Made by a program: the position numbers and the translations under genes. Positions 29,396 to 36,619 of a stretch of 64,000 nucleotides of DNA are shown here, piece after piece (within the stretch, counting starts at the first letter, position 1; each line of letters opens with the position of its first letter). The notes beneath the pieces were generated by a model, which ran no database searches, had not been told where the DNA came from, and saw only the letters and a program-made list of their open reading frames with translations. Origin of the DNA: Roseateles asaccharophilus (GTDB lineage: Bacteria; Pseudomonadota; Gammaproteobacteria; Burkholderiales; Burkholderiaceae_C); NCBI RefSeq assembly GCF_004362405.1, contig NZ_SNXE01000004.1, positions 161,964-225,963 of the forward strand, written 5' to 3'.

Positions 29396-30777
29396 GCCAG
29401 CCGCAGGCCGTCCGCTCACGCGGCGCGGATCTGGGCTTGCGCCTGTCGCGCTGGCTGGCGCTGCTGAGCATCCTCGGCCTGGGCCTGCTGTGCAGCGGCA
29501 TCTACCTGGCCCTGGCCCTGACCCTGAACCAGCGCCAGACCCAGACCCTGGACCAGAAGCAGCAGGCGGTTCAGCAGCTGCTCGCCGAGCGCCGACCGGC
29601 CCCCCAACGCGACGAGCAGCTGCGCGACCTGCTGGCCGGTCATAACGAGTTGAGCCTCAGCCTGCACGACAAGCAGGGCCTGCCGCAGTTTTCATCCAAA
29701 CCGGCCACGCAGGCGCAGCCGGGCAAGACCCGGCACTTCCAGGCCGCATCACCCGCAGGTGAATCCGGCCCGCTGCAAGCCCGGCTGAGCCTGGACACCC
29801 GGGCCGATGCGGCCCTGCTCAGGCGCATGGCCCAGATCCTGGCACTGAGCGCCCTGGCGGGCGTGCTGCTGATCTCCGCCGGTGCCTTTGTCCTGGTGCG
29901 GCGTGGCCTGGCGCCGCTGCGCCTGCTGGGGGCCCAGATGCAGCAGCTGGGGGGCCATGCACTGGAGCGTCGCCTGGACGGGAGCGGACAGCCCCGCGAG
30001 CTGCAGCCCCTGGTGGCCCAGTTCAATGCCCTGCTGGACCGCCTGGCTGCCAGCTACCGGCAGATGGAGGCCTTCAACGCCGATGTGGCCCATGAGCTCA
30101 ACACCCCGCTGGCCACCCTGATCAGCAGCTGCGAGCTGGCCCTGCGCAGGCGGCGCCAGGACCCGGAGCTGCAGGACTTGCTGGGCTCCAATCTGGAAGA
30201 GCTGCACCGCTTGGCCGGCATCGTGGCCGACATGCTCTTTCTCTCCCACGCCGACCGAGGGCGCGCCGCCAGGCGCGAACCGCTGGCCAGCGTGGCGGCC
30301 CTGGCTCGGGAGGTGCTGGACTTCCACGAGGCGGCCTTGCTGGAGGCGGGCCTGCAGGCCCAGGTCTGTGGCGACGCCAGCGCCGCCCTCGATCCCGGCT
30401 TGCTGCGTCGGGCCCTGTCCAATCTGCTGGGCAATGCCACGCGCTATGCCTATCGCGGCAGCATGCTGCAGCTGCTGATCCAGACCGAGCCAGGGGATCA
30501 GCTGCGGCTTGCGGTGCTCAACGAGGGCCCGGAGATCGCGGCCGTGCACCTGCCACGCCTCTTTGACCGCTTCTACCGCGCCGACCCCGCGCGCAGCCAG
30601 GCCGACCGCAATCATGGGCTGGGCCTGGCCATCGTGGCCGCCATCGCGCGCATGCATGGTGGTCAGCCCTATGCGCAATCGGCCCCGGGGCACAGCTGCA
30701 TCGGACTGCTGCTGCCTCGCATGACACAAACGTCATCCGCGCGCCCGGCTTTCGACCCCTCGCCCTCCCTACAGTGA
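29392..30777 (+). CDS. Heavy-metal sensor histidine kinase, CopS/CusS type
   Basis: The 461-residue inner-membrane kinase has two membrane helices (WLALLSILGLGLLCSGIYLA near residue 25 and ALAGVLLISAGAFVLVRRGL near 160) around a periplasmic sensor loop. A HAMP segment follows (LRLLGAQMQQLGGHALERRL), then HisKA with the phospho-His in VAHELNTPLATLISSCELAL, and an ATPase domain (LLGNATRYAY, NHGLGLAIVAAIARMHGG). The last two blocks are typical of the CusS/CopS heavy-metal group. It overlaps the regulator by 4 bases. A second TGAC-N6-GTCA box lies within its last codons and should control the next gene. Confidence 0.9.
   Translation: MSQPQAVRSRGADLGLRLSRWLALLSILGLGLLCSGIYLALALTLNQRQTQTLDQKQQAVQQLLAERRPAPQRDEQLRDLLAGHNELSLSLHDKQGLPQFSSKPATQAQPGKTRHFQAASPAGESGPLQARLSLDTRADAALLRRMAQILALSALAGVLLISAGAFVLVRRGLAPLRLLGAQMQQLGGHALERRLDGSGQPRELQPLVAQFNALLDRLAASYRQMEAFNADVAHELNTPLATLISSCELALRRRRQDPELQDLLGSNLEELHRLAGIVADMLFLSHADRGRAARREPLASVAALAREVLDFHEAALLEAGLQAQVCGDASAALDPGLLRRALSNLLGNATRYAYRGSMLQLLIQTEPGDQLRLAVLNEGPEIAAVHLPRLFDRFYRADPARSQADRNHGLGLAIVAAIARMHGGQPYAQSAPGHSCIGLLLPRMTQTSSARPAFDPSPSLQ
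30721..30736. promoter_or_regulatory. Second CusR/CopR-type box, before the copper effector genes
   Basis: ATGACACAAACGTCAT has the same TGAC-N6-GTCA form as the box at 28659 and lies in the 3' end of the sensor gene. A TACAGT hexamer follows at 30770-30775, which would place a start of transcription near 30782, about 53 bases from the box centre. Confidence 0.6.
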
Positions 30778-30781
30778 AGCC

Positions 30782-30850
30782 ATGGTGCTCAGCACGAGCC
30801 CCATGTTCCGAGACAAGCAAGCACTGGAGGTCATATGTTCCGTACCCTGA
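30782..30850 (+). other. Possible 22-residue leader reading frame overlapping the next gene
   Basis: An ATG six bases after TACAGT opens a frame of 22 codons that ends TGA at 30850, running 16 bases into the DUF4148 gene in another frame. Its position at the predicted transcript start suggests a leader peptide coupled to the next gene. There is no evidence that it is translated. Confidence 0.25.
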
Positions 30851-31242
30851 CTCTGAGCCTGGCCCTGCTGGGCGCAAGCGCACTGCCCGCCCTGGCCCAT
30901 CCCCTGAGCCAGACCAACGAGGGGGCTCGCAGCCGCGCCGAAGTCCTGGCCGAGCTGGACGCCGCCCGCCGTGACGGCAGCCTGGCTCGCATGAACCGCG
31001 AAGGCGGCCACGCACCCGAGTACGAGCAGCGCGGCAGCCGCACGCGCGATGAGGTGCTGGCCGAGCTGGACGTGGCGCGCCGCAGCGGCGATATGGCCCG
31101 CCTCAATCGCGAGAGCGGCCTGCCCCTCGAGCCCTTGCCGCTCGGCCAGTCGCTCAGCCGCGCCGAGGTGCTGGCCGAGCTGGAACACGCCCGCACGGAC
31201 GGCAGCATGCGCTGCAGCCTGGGCAATCGCGGCAGCTGCTGA
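30835..31242 (+). CDS. DUF4148 repeat protein, exported
   Basis: The 135-residue protein has a signal peptide (LTLSLALLGASALPALAHP) and three tandem copies of a DUF4148-like unit of about 40 residues. Each carries R-x-E/D-V-L-A-E-L-[DE]-x-A-R near its start: SRAEVLAELDAARRDGSLAR, TRDEVLAELDVARRSGDMAR and SRAEVLAELEHARTDGSM. DUF4148 proteins are common and unexplained in Burkholderiales. Here the gene is the first after the copper two-component box, preceded by GGAGG four bases before the ATG, so it is probably copper-induced. It may be a periplasmic structural or binding factor; no catalytic residues are visible. Confidence 0.8.
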   Translation: MFRTLTLSLALLGASALPALAHPLSQTNEGARSRAEVLAELDAARRDGSLARMNREGGHAPEYEQRGSRTRDEVLAELDVARRSGDMARLNRESGLPLEPLPLGQSLSRAEVLAELEHARTDGSMRCSLGNRGSC

Positions 31243-31282
31243 GAACGCGCCGGTCGGCAGGCCTGACTTACACTCTGCAGTC

Positions 31283-31759
31283 ATGAAGAGCACGATGTGG
31301 CGCCTGCTGCTGACCCTGCTGCTGGCAGTGACCCTGCCGCTGCAGGGCTATGCCGCGCATGCGCTGCAGCTCTGCGGCCTGGGCGGCGCCGATGTGCCGG
31401 CCCTTCAGTCCGCGCCTCACCACGGCGGCGCTCACGCACAGACCCACGCGGACCACCACGCCCTTGGCGCAGATCCGCAGGCCATGAGCGCTCATGCCAC
31501 GGCCTCGGCCGACGTGGAGCATGGCGGCTGCCAGCCCGGTCCGGCCGCCCACTGCCATGCACAGGATGCCGGCGCGACCGGCGATCACGGCGCCTGCAGC
31601 GCCTGCGCGGCCTGCTGCCACGCCATGGCCCTGATCACCGAGCTTCCCCAGCTCCATCTGCCCACCCAGCATCCGCCGGGCGTGGCCACCGTGCCCACGG
31701 GCCATGAGGGTCCGCACCGCGGCGGGCTGGAGCGCCCGCCCCGCTCGCTGCAGCACTGA
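31283..31759 (+). CDS. His- and Cys-rich exported protein (DUF2946/CopL-like)
   Basis: The 158-residue product has a signal peptide (LLLTLLLAVTLPLQGYAAHA) and then a region rich in His and Cys: HHGGAHAQTHADHHALG, HGGCQPGPAAHCHAQD and CSACAACCHAMAL. This composition fits periplasmic metal sequestration and recalls DUF2946 or CopL-type proteins found in copper operons. The C-terminus has GHEGPHRGG. A TACACT hexamer lies eight bases before the ATG, so it may also have its own promoter. Binding of copper is inference from composition and context. Confidence 0.68.
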   Translation: MKSTMWRLLLTLLLAVTLPLQGYAAHALQLCGLGGADVPALQSAPHHGGAHAQTHADHHALGADPQAMSAHATASADVEHGGCQPGPAAHCHAQDAGATGDHGACSACAACCHAMALITELPQLHLPTQHPPGVATVPTGHEGPHRGGLERPPRSLQH

Positions 31760-31790
31760 ACGCCGGCATCAGCGCGTCTCTTTGCGTGCG

Positions 31791-31842
31791 CATTTGCGCG
31801 CCCATTTGCGCGCCCCGCCGGCGCCGGAACCGGAACCGGAAC
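31791..31842. repeat. Short tandem repeats in an intergenic spacer
   Basis: Two copies of CATTTGCGCGCC lie head to tail at 31791-31814, followed by three GGAAC(C) units at 31826-31842. They sit in the 171-base gap between the two His-rich genes. No promoter or terminator function is evident. Confidence 0.6.
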
Positions 31843-31930
31843 ACCCCGCCCCGGCAAGCTTGAAGCCCTTGTGCGGCTCAGGCCTGCCCCGCGCGATCCG
31901 GCGCCCCAGTGTCTGTCAGCGAGATCAAAC

Positions 31931-32353
31931 ATGAACCCACTGCCCATGGTGCGGCGCCTGATGGCGCTTTGCCCCCTGTGCTGGCTGGCCCTGTCGCCTT
32001 CGGCGATCTGGGCCCAAGCCCCTCATCGCCCGGAAGTCGGCCGCGTCCAGGACGCCAACGCCACCGTTCCGCCCCTGCGCTACAGCTCCGTGCTGCAGCA
32101 CTACCGCCCCTTGCCCGAGATCCAGGAGCCAGCATCCTGGGTGCAAAGCAATGAGCGCGTGGGCCGCATCGGCGGCTGGCGTGCCTATGCCCGCGAGATG
32201 CAGCCAGCCGATGCGCCTGCGGCGTCGCCGCCCCCCGCAAGCTCGACGCATGACGCGCACAAGGCCCGTCCGGCAGAGCCTGCCGGGGCTAAGCCTTCAC
32301 ACGGCCATCACCACCATGGCGTCGCCGCTCAGCATGGGGGGCACAAGCCATGA
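31931..32353 (+). CDS. Exported His-tailed protein of the copper island, unknown
   Basis: The 140-residue product has a signal peptide (LMALCPLCWLALSPSAIWAQ). The segment YSSVLQHYRPLPEIQEPASW, followed by VGRIGGWRAYAREM, resembles a small conserved protein often seen upstream of TolC-like genes in betaproteobacterial metal-resistance loci. I know no function for it. The C-terminal third is Ala/Pro-rich and ends with HGHHHHGVAAQHGGHKP, a likely metal-binding tail. It overlaps the TolC-like gene by 4 bases, which suggests joint production. Confidence 0.65.
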   Translation: MNPLPMVRRLMALCPLCWLALSPSAIWAQAPHRPEVGRVQDANATVPPLRYSSVLQHYRPLPEIQEPASWVQSNERVGRIGGWRAYAREMQPADAPAASPPPASSTHDAHKARPAEPAGAKPSHGHHHHGVAAQHGGHKP

Positions 32354-33789
32354 AGACGTCTTCCATGATGGTTTTCGGGCGTCGCGCAGCGACTCATCTG
32401 CGTGGCATGAGCGTGCTGGCCGCGGCCCTGCTGCTGGCGGGCTGTGCCAGCCTGGGGCCGGATGCCGGTCTGGACCCCGTGCGCCAGGTGGTGGGCGAGC
32501 GCCTGGGCACACAGCAAGCCCAGAGCCTGCAGGCCCGGCCCGCGGCCCAGCGAGCGCCCGAGCTGGAGGCCTTGCTGGCCGCGCCGATAACGGTCGACTC
32601 AGCGGTGCAGATCGCCCTGCTGAACCACCCGGGGCTTCAGGCCGATCTGCATGGCCTGGGTGTCAGCGAGGCCGAACTGGTGCAGGCCAGCCGCCTGCCC
32701 AACCCCGGTTTTTCCTGGGGCCGCAGCAGACAAGGGCATGAGCGCGAGATCGAGCGTGGCCTGGGGCTGGAGCTGGGCCATCTGCTGGCCCTGCCCCTGA
32801 TCCGGCAGGCCCAGAGCCAGCGCCTGGCCGCCGCTCAGCTGGAGACCGCGCAGCGCGTGCTGAGCCATGTGGCCGAGACCCGCAAGGCTTTCTACACCGC
32901 GGTGGCCGCCCAACAGACCCTGGCCTATCAGCGCGATGTACAGACCGCCGCGGAGGCCGGCGCCGAGCTGGCCCGCCGCATGGCCCAGACCGGCAACTGG
33001 AGCGCGCTGCAGCAGGCACGTGAGCACGCCTTCTATGCCGAGGCCGCGCTCGGCACCGCCCGGGCCGAGCGGGCCTTGATGAGCGCCCGCGAACGCCTGA
33101 GCCGCCTGCTGGGCCTTTGGGGCGCGCAGACGGAGTACCGCCTGAGCGAGCGCCTGCCCGACCTGCCCGCAAACGCCCAGCCGCGCCCCGCGCTGGAGCA
33201 GGAGGCGCTGGGCCAGCGTCTGGACCTGCGCGCCAGCCTGGCCCAGACCGAGGCCCTGGCCCGCCAGCTGGGATTGCAGCGCGCCACGCGCTGGGTCAAT
33301 GTGCTGGAGCTGGATTTGCTGCACGCCAACAGCAATGAGGCGCCGCGCAAGACCGGCTTCGAGTTCAGCCTGCAGCTGCCGCTCTTCGACTGGGGCGATG
33401 CCCGGGTGGCGCGTGCCGAGCGGCAATACATGCAGAACCTGCACCGCAGTGCACAGATCGCCGTGGAGGCACGCTCCGAGCTGCGCGAGGCCTACCAAAA
33501 CTACCGCGCCGCCCACGATGTGGCACGCCACTACCGGGACGAGCTGGTGCCGCTGGCACGCCGGGTCAGCGAGCAGAACCTACTGCGCTACAACGGCATG
33601 TTCATCGGGGTCTTCGAGCTGCTGGCGGACACCCGGGCCCAGATCGGCACGGTCAACGCCTCCATCGAGGCCCTGCGCGACTTCTGGCTGGCGCAGGCGG
33701 ACTATGAGCTGGCCCAGGTCGCCAAGCCCGCTTTAGGTGGCCCCTCCTCGCCCAAGGCCGCCGCGGCCGCTGCCGGCGCCGATCACTGA
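32350..33789 (+). CDS. TolC/CusC family outer-membrane efflux lipoprotein
   Basis: The 479-residue protein has a lipoprotein signal with lipobox LLLAGC, so the mature protein starts at Cys near residue 33. Two outer-membrane efflux repeats follow, with long coiled-coil helices (LNHPGLQADLHGLGVSEAEL, then SEQNLLRYNGMFIGVFELLA). It resembles CusC/CzcC channels that normally work with an RND pump and an adaptor. Here no pump or adaptor gene lies in the island, so it either pairs with a pump coded elsewhere or acts alone. It starts inside the preceding His-tailed gene and is followed closely by the multicopper oxidase. Confidence 0.86.
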   Translation: MKTSSMMVFGRRAATHLRGMSVLAAALLLAGCASLGPDAGLDPVRQVVGERLGTQQAQSLQARPAAQRAPELEALLAAPITVDSAVQIALLNHPGLQADLHGLGVSEAELVQASRLPNPGFSWGRSRQGHEREIERGLGLELGHLLALPLIRQAQSQRLAAAQLETAQRVLSHVAETRKAFYTAVAAQQTLAYQRDVQTAAEAGAELARRMAQTGNWSALQQAREHAFYAEAALGTARAERALMSARERLSRLLGLWGAQTEYRLSERLPDLPANAQPRPALEQEALGQRLDLRASLAQTEALARQLGLQRATRWVNVLELDLLHANSNEAPRKTGFEFSLQLPLFDWGDARVARAERQYMQNLHRSAQIAVEARSELREAYQNYRAAHDVARHYRDELVPLARRVSEQNLLRYNGMFIGVFELLADTRAQIGTVNASIEALRDFWLAQADYELAQVAKPALGGPSSPKAAAAAAGADH

Positions 33790-33807
33790 CACCGAACGAG
33801 GATCGCA

Positions 33808-35229
33808 ATGGTTTCCCGACGTCAATTCTTCCGTGGTGCCGGCGCCGTGACGGCCGCCGTGTCCGCCGCGAGTGTCAGCAAGGTGGCCCTGGCCGCCTTG
33901 CCCGAGCCCGTGCTGCAGGCCCGGCCCGACACCATGCCCCCGCTGCTGCCCGGCACCGGGCGCCCCTATCAACCCGTGGTCACGCTCAACGGCTGGACCC
34001 TGCCCTGGCGCATGAATCAGGGCGTCAAGGAGTTTCATCTGGTGGCCGAGCCGGTGCTGCGCGAGCTGGCGCCCGGCATGAAGGCCCATCTCTGGGGCTA
34101 CAACGGTCAGTCCCCCGGCCCCACCATCGAGGTGGTGGAGGGTGACCGGGTGCGCATCTTCGTCACCAACAAGCTGCCCGAGCACACCAGCATTCATTGG
34201 CATGGCCAACGCCTGCCCAATGGCATGGATGGGGTCTCGGGCCTGACGCAGAAGGCCATCGCTCCGGGCAAGACCTATGTCTACGAGTTCGTGGCACGCC
34301 GCCCCGGCACCTTTATGTACCACCCGCATGCGGATGAGATGACGCAGATGGCCATGGGCATGATGGGCTTCTGGATCACGCATCCCAAGAGCCGTCATCC
34401 CCAGATCAGCGAGGTCGACCGGGACTTCTGCTTCCTGCTCAATGCCTTCGACATCGAGCCCGGCAGCGCCACGCCCAAGATCATGACCATGCTGGACTTC
34501 AATCTCTGGTGCTGGAACAGCCGCGTCTTTCCCGGCATCGACACCCTCAACGTACGCCTGGGCGACCGGGTGCGCATACGGGTGGGCAATCTGACCATGA
34601 CCAACCATCCCATCCATCTGCATGGACACGAGTTCGAGGTCACCGGCACCGATGGCGGCCCCGTGCCCCGCAGCGCGCGCTGGCCCGAGGTCACGACCGA
34701 TATCGCCGTGGGGCAGATGCGCCAGATCGAGTTTCTGGCCGACGAGCCGGGCGACTGGGCCTTCCACTGCCACAAGAGCCACCACACCATGAATGCCATG
34801 GGCCATGGCGTGCCCACCATGATTGGCGTGGACCATAGCGAGGTGGTCAAGAAGATCGGCAAGCTCATTCCCGACTACATGGTCATGGGTGAGCGCGGCA
34901 TGGCCGATATGGCCGAGATGGAGATGGCCCTGCCGGCCAACACCCTGCCCATGATGACCGGCCAGGGCCCCTTTGGCGGCGTGGAGATGGGCGGCATGTT
35001 CAGCGTGCTCAAGGTCCGCAAGGAACAAAAGCCCGGGGACTACAGCGACCCGGGCTGGTACCGACACCCGCGCGGCGAGGTGGCCTTCGAGTGGGCGGGC
35101 GCCCTGCGCGAACCACGCCGCTTCGCGGCCGAGGGCGGCGGCTCCATGCCCAGCCAGGCGCCCGAGGGCGCCAGCACCGAACTGCGCGCCCGCAAGCCGG
35201 GGGGCAGCGGCAACAAACACTCGCACTGA
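33808..35229 (+). CDS. Multicopper oxidase, CopA/CueO-like, Tat-exported
   Basis: The 473-residue periplasmic oxidase has a twin-arginine signal (VSRRQFFRGAGAVTAAVSAA). Copper ligands are visible in all four expected motifs: HWHGQRLPNGMDG near residue 130, YHPHADEMTQMAMG near 172, HPIHLHGHEFEV near 268, and FHCHKSHHTMNAMGHG near 317. The last supplies Cys, His and the axial Met of the type 1 site. A Met-rich stretch (MADMAEMEMALPANTLPMM) lies towards the C-terminus and may bind Cu(I). Such enzymes oxidise Cu(I) to the less toxic Cu(II). It lies between the TolC-like and cupredoxin genes. Confidence 0.93.
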   Translation: MVSRRQFFRGAGAVTAAVSAASVSKVALAALPEPVLQARPDTMPPLLPGTGRPYQPVVTLNGWTLPWRMNQGVKEFHLVAEPVLRELAPGMKAHLWGYNGQSPGPTIEVVEGDRVRIFVTNKLPEHTSIHWHGQRLPNGMDGVSGLTQKAIAPGKTYVYEFVARRPGTFMYHPHADEMTQMAMGMMGFWITHPKSRHPQISEVDRDFCFLLNAFDIEPGSATPKIMTMLDFNLWCWNSRVFPGIDTLNVRLGDRVRIRVGNLTMTNHPIHLHGHEFEVTGTDGGPVPRSARWPEVTTDIAVGQMRQIEFLADEPGDWAFHCHKSHHTMNAMGHGVPTMIGVDHSEVVKKIGKLIPDYMVMGERGMADMAEMEMALPANTLPMMTGQGPFGGVEMGGMFSVLKVRKEQKPGDYSDPGWYRHPRGEVAFEWAGALREPRRFAAEGGGSMPSQAPEGASTELRARKPGGSGNKHSH

Positions 35230-35245
35230 AGCCAAGGAGCAGCAC

Positions 35246-35752
35246 ATGAAACGACACACGCTGGGCGCCGCCCTGGCCATGGCCCTGCTGAGCGGGGCCA
35301 GCACGGCCGTTCTGGCTCATGGACCCGGTGGCGGCCACCATGGCGCCAGCAAGCAGGAGCAGACGGACTGGGGCATCGCGGCCGAGCGCAAGCAGGCCCA
35401 ACGCAGCATCGACATCCGCATGGATGACAAGATGCGCTTCACGCCGGATCGCCTGCAGTTCAAGCTGGGCGAGACGGTGCGCCTGCGCATCCGCAACGAG
35501 GGCAAGCTAATGCATGAGTTCGTCATCGGAACCAAGAAGGAACTGGATGCGCATGCCGAGATGATGATCAAGCATCCGGGCATGGAGCATGACGAGCCCT
35601 ATATGGCCCATGTGGCGCCCGGGCAGACGGGCGAGATCGTCTGGACCTTCAACCGCGCGGGCGAGTTCGACTTTGCCTGCCTGATCGCCGGCCACTACCA
35701 GGCGGGCATGGTGGGCAAGATCCTGGTGGAGGCGACTCATGGCAAGAAGTGA
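35246..35752 (+). CDS. Periplasmic cupredoxin (CopI-like blue copper protein)
   Basis: The 168-residue protein has a signal peptide ending near AVLAHG and a His-rich start (HGPGGGHHGASK). The cupredoxin domain carries the type 1 ligands: His in LMHEFVIG, then Cys, His and Met in FACLIAGHYQAGM. This layout resembles CopI of Rubrivivax gelatinosus, a copper-induced periplasmic protein that protects against copper. AAGGAG lies eight bases before the ATG. It probably accepts or shuttles copper alongside the oxidase encoded just upstream. Its end overlaps the DUF411 gene by 14 bases. Confidence 0.87.
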   Translation: MKRHTLGAALAMALLSGASTAVLAHGPGGGHHGASKQEQTDWGIAAERKQAQRSIDIRMDDKMRFTPDRLQFKLGETVRLRIRNEGKLMHEFVIGTKKELDAHAEMMIKHPGMEHDEPYMAHVAPGQTGEIVWTFNRAGEFDFACLIAGHYQAGMVGKILVEATHGKK

Positions 35753-36221
35753 AACACGCCGCCGGCTGCTGCTGGGCCTGGTGGCGGCGGCCACGCCGAT
35801 CTGGGCCCGGGCGCAGACCGTGCCCCTGATCGAAGTCTGGAAAGACCCCAGCTGCGGCTGCTGCAAGGACTGGGTCAGCCATGTGGAGGCCGCCGGCTTT
35901 CGCACCAAGGTTCACGATGTGGGCAATGCCGCCATGCGTCGGCGTCTGGGCATAGACAGCAAGTACGGCTCCTGCCACACCGCCGTGGTGGGCGGCTATG
36001 CGCTGGAGGGCCATGTGCCCGCCCGCGAGATCTGGCGCCTGCTGCGCGAACGTCCCAAAGCCCTGGGCCTGGCCGTTCCCGGCATGCCCATAGGCTCGCC
36101 CGGCATGGATGGGCCGGCCTATGGCGATCGCTCGGACCGCTACGAGGTGCTGCTGCTGGCCCGTGATGGCAGCGCCAGCGTGTTCCACACCTATCCCGGC
36201 ACGCAGAGCAAGAAAGCATGA
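35739..36221 (+). CDS. DUF411 metal-binding protein
   Basis: The 160-residue product has a Tat-like signal (SETRRRLLLGLVAAATPIWA). The DUF411 core contains a CxCC motif in WKDPSCGCCKDWVSHVEAAG and the segment KYGSCHTAVVGGYALEGHVP. DUF411 proteins are thioredoxin-fold, copper-linked proteins found in many copper loci; the CGCC cysteines may bind metal or take part in thiol chemistry. The C-terminal segment GMPIGSPGMDG is conserved in the family. It overlaps the cupredoxin gene by 14 bases and the CusF-like gene by 4 bases. Confidence 0.87.
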   Translation: MARSETRRRLLLGLVAAATPIWARAQTVPLIEVWKDPSCGCCKDWVSHVEAAGFRTKVHDVGNAAMRRRLGIDSKYGSCHTAVVGGYALEGHVPAREIWRLLRERPKALGLAVPGMPIGSPGMDGPAYGDRSDRYEVLLLARDGSASVFHTYPGTQSKKA

Positions 36222-36547
36222 AGATAACGATGAACTCACAACGCTCCCTGGGCCGCGCTCTCGGCACCGTCGCGCTGCTGGCCACACTGGGCCTGTCCAG
36301 CCTGAGCGCCCTGGCCACCGAGCTGACGCCCGGCGAGGTGCGCAAGATCGATCGTGAGGCCCGCAAGATCACCCTCAGGCATGGCGAGATCCGCAATCTG
36401 GACATGCCGCCCATGACCATGGTGTTCCAGGTCCGCGACGAGAAGCAGCTTGAGCGCCTGAAGGTGGGCGACAAGGTGCTGTTCGCCGCCGAGAAAAGCG
36501 CGGGCGGCGCCTATGTGGTGACGGAGCTGCAAAGCGCCGCGCCCTGA
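36218..36547 (+). CDS. CusF-like periplasmic copper-binding protein
   Basis: The 109-residue product has a signal peptide cut near SALATE and a small beta-barrel domain. The motif LDMPPMTMVFQVRD holds the Met residues, and the upstream LRHGEIRNL supplies His, as in CusF, where His, two Met and a Trp coordinate Cu(I). CusF normally carries copper to CusB of the CusCBA pump. No CusA or CusB is present here, so its partner may be the oxidase, the cupredoxin or a pump elsewhere. It is the last gene of the island, followed six bases later by a strong terminator. Confidence 0.87.
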   Translation: MKITMNSQRSLGRALGTVALLATLGLSSLSALATELTPGEVRKIDREARKITLRHGEIRNLDMPPMTMVFQVRDEKQLERLKVGDKVLFAAEKSAGGAYVVTELQSAAP

Positions 36548-36552
36548 CGTGA

Positions 36553-36576
36553 AAAAGCCCCTCGCGAGGGGCTTTT
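36553..36576. terminator. Perfect bidirectional terminator between the copper island and degP
   Basis: A 24-base perfect palindrome has arms AAAAGCCCC and GGGGCTTTT around a short TCGCGA centre. The A run on one side and T run on the other let it work on both strands, ending the cusF-like transcript and the convergent degP transcript. Confidence 0.85.
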
Positions 36577-36619
36577 CCTAGGAGAGCACCTAGGGGCTCG
36601 GCCGGGGGCCTGTGCCGGT

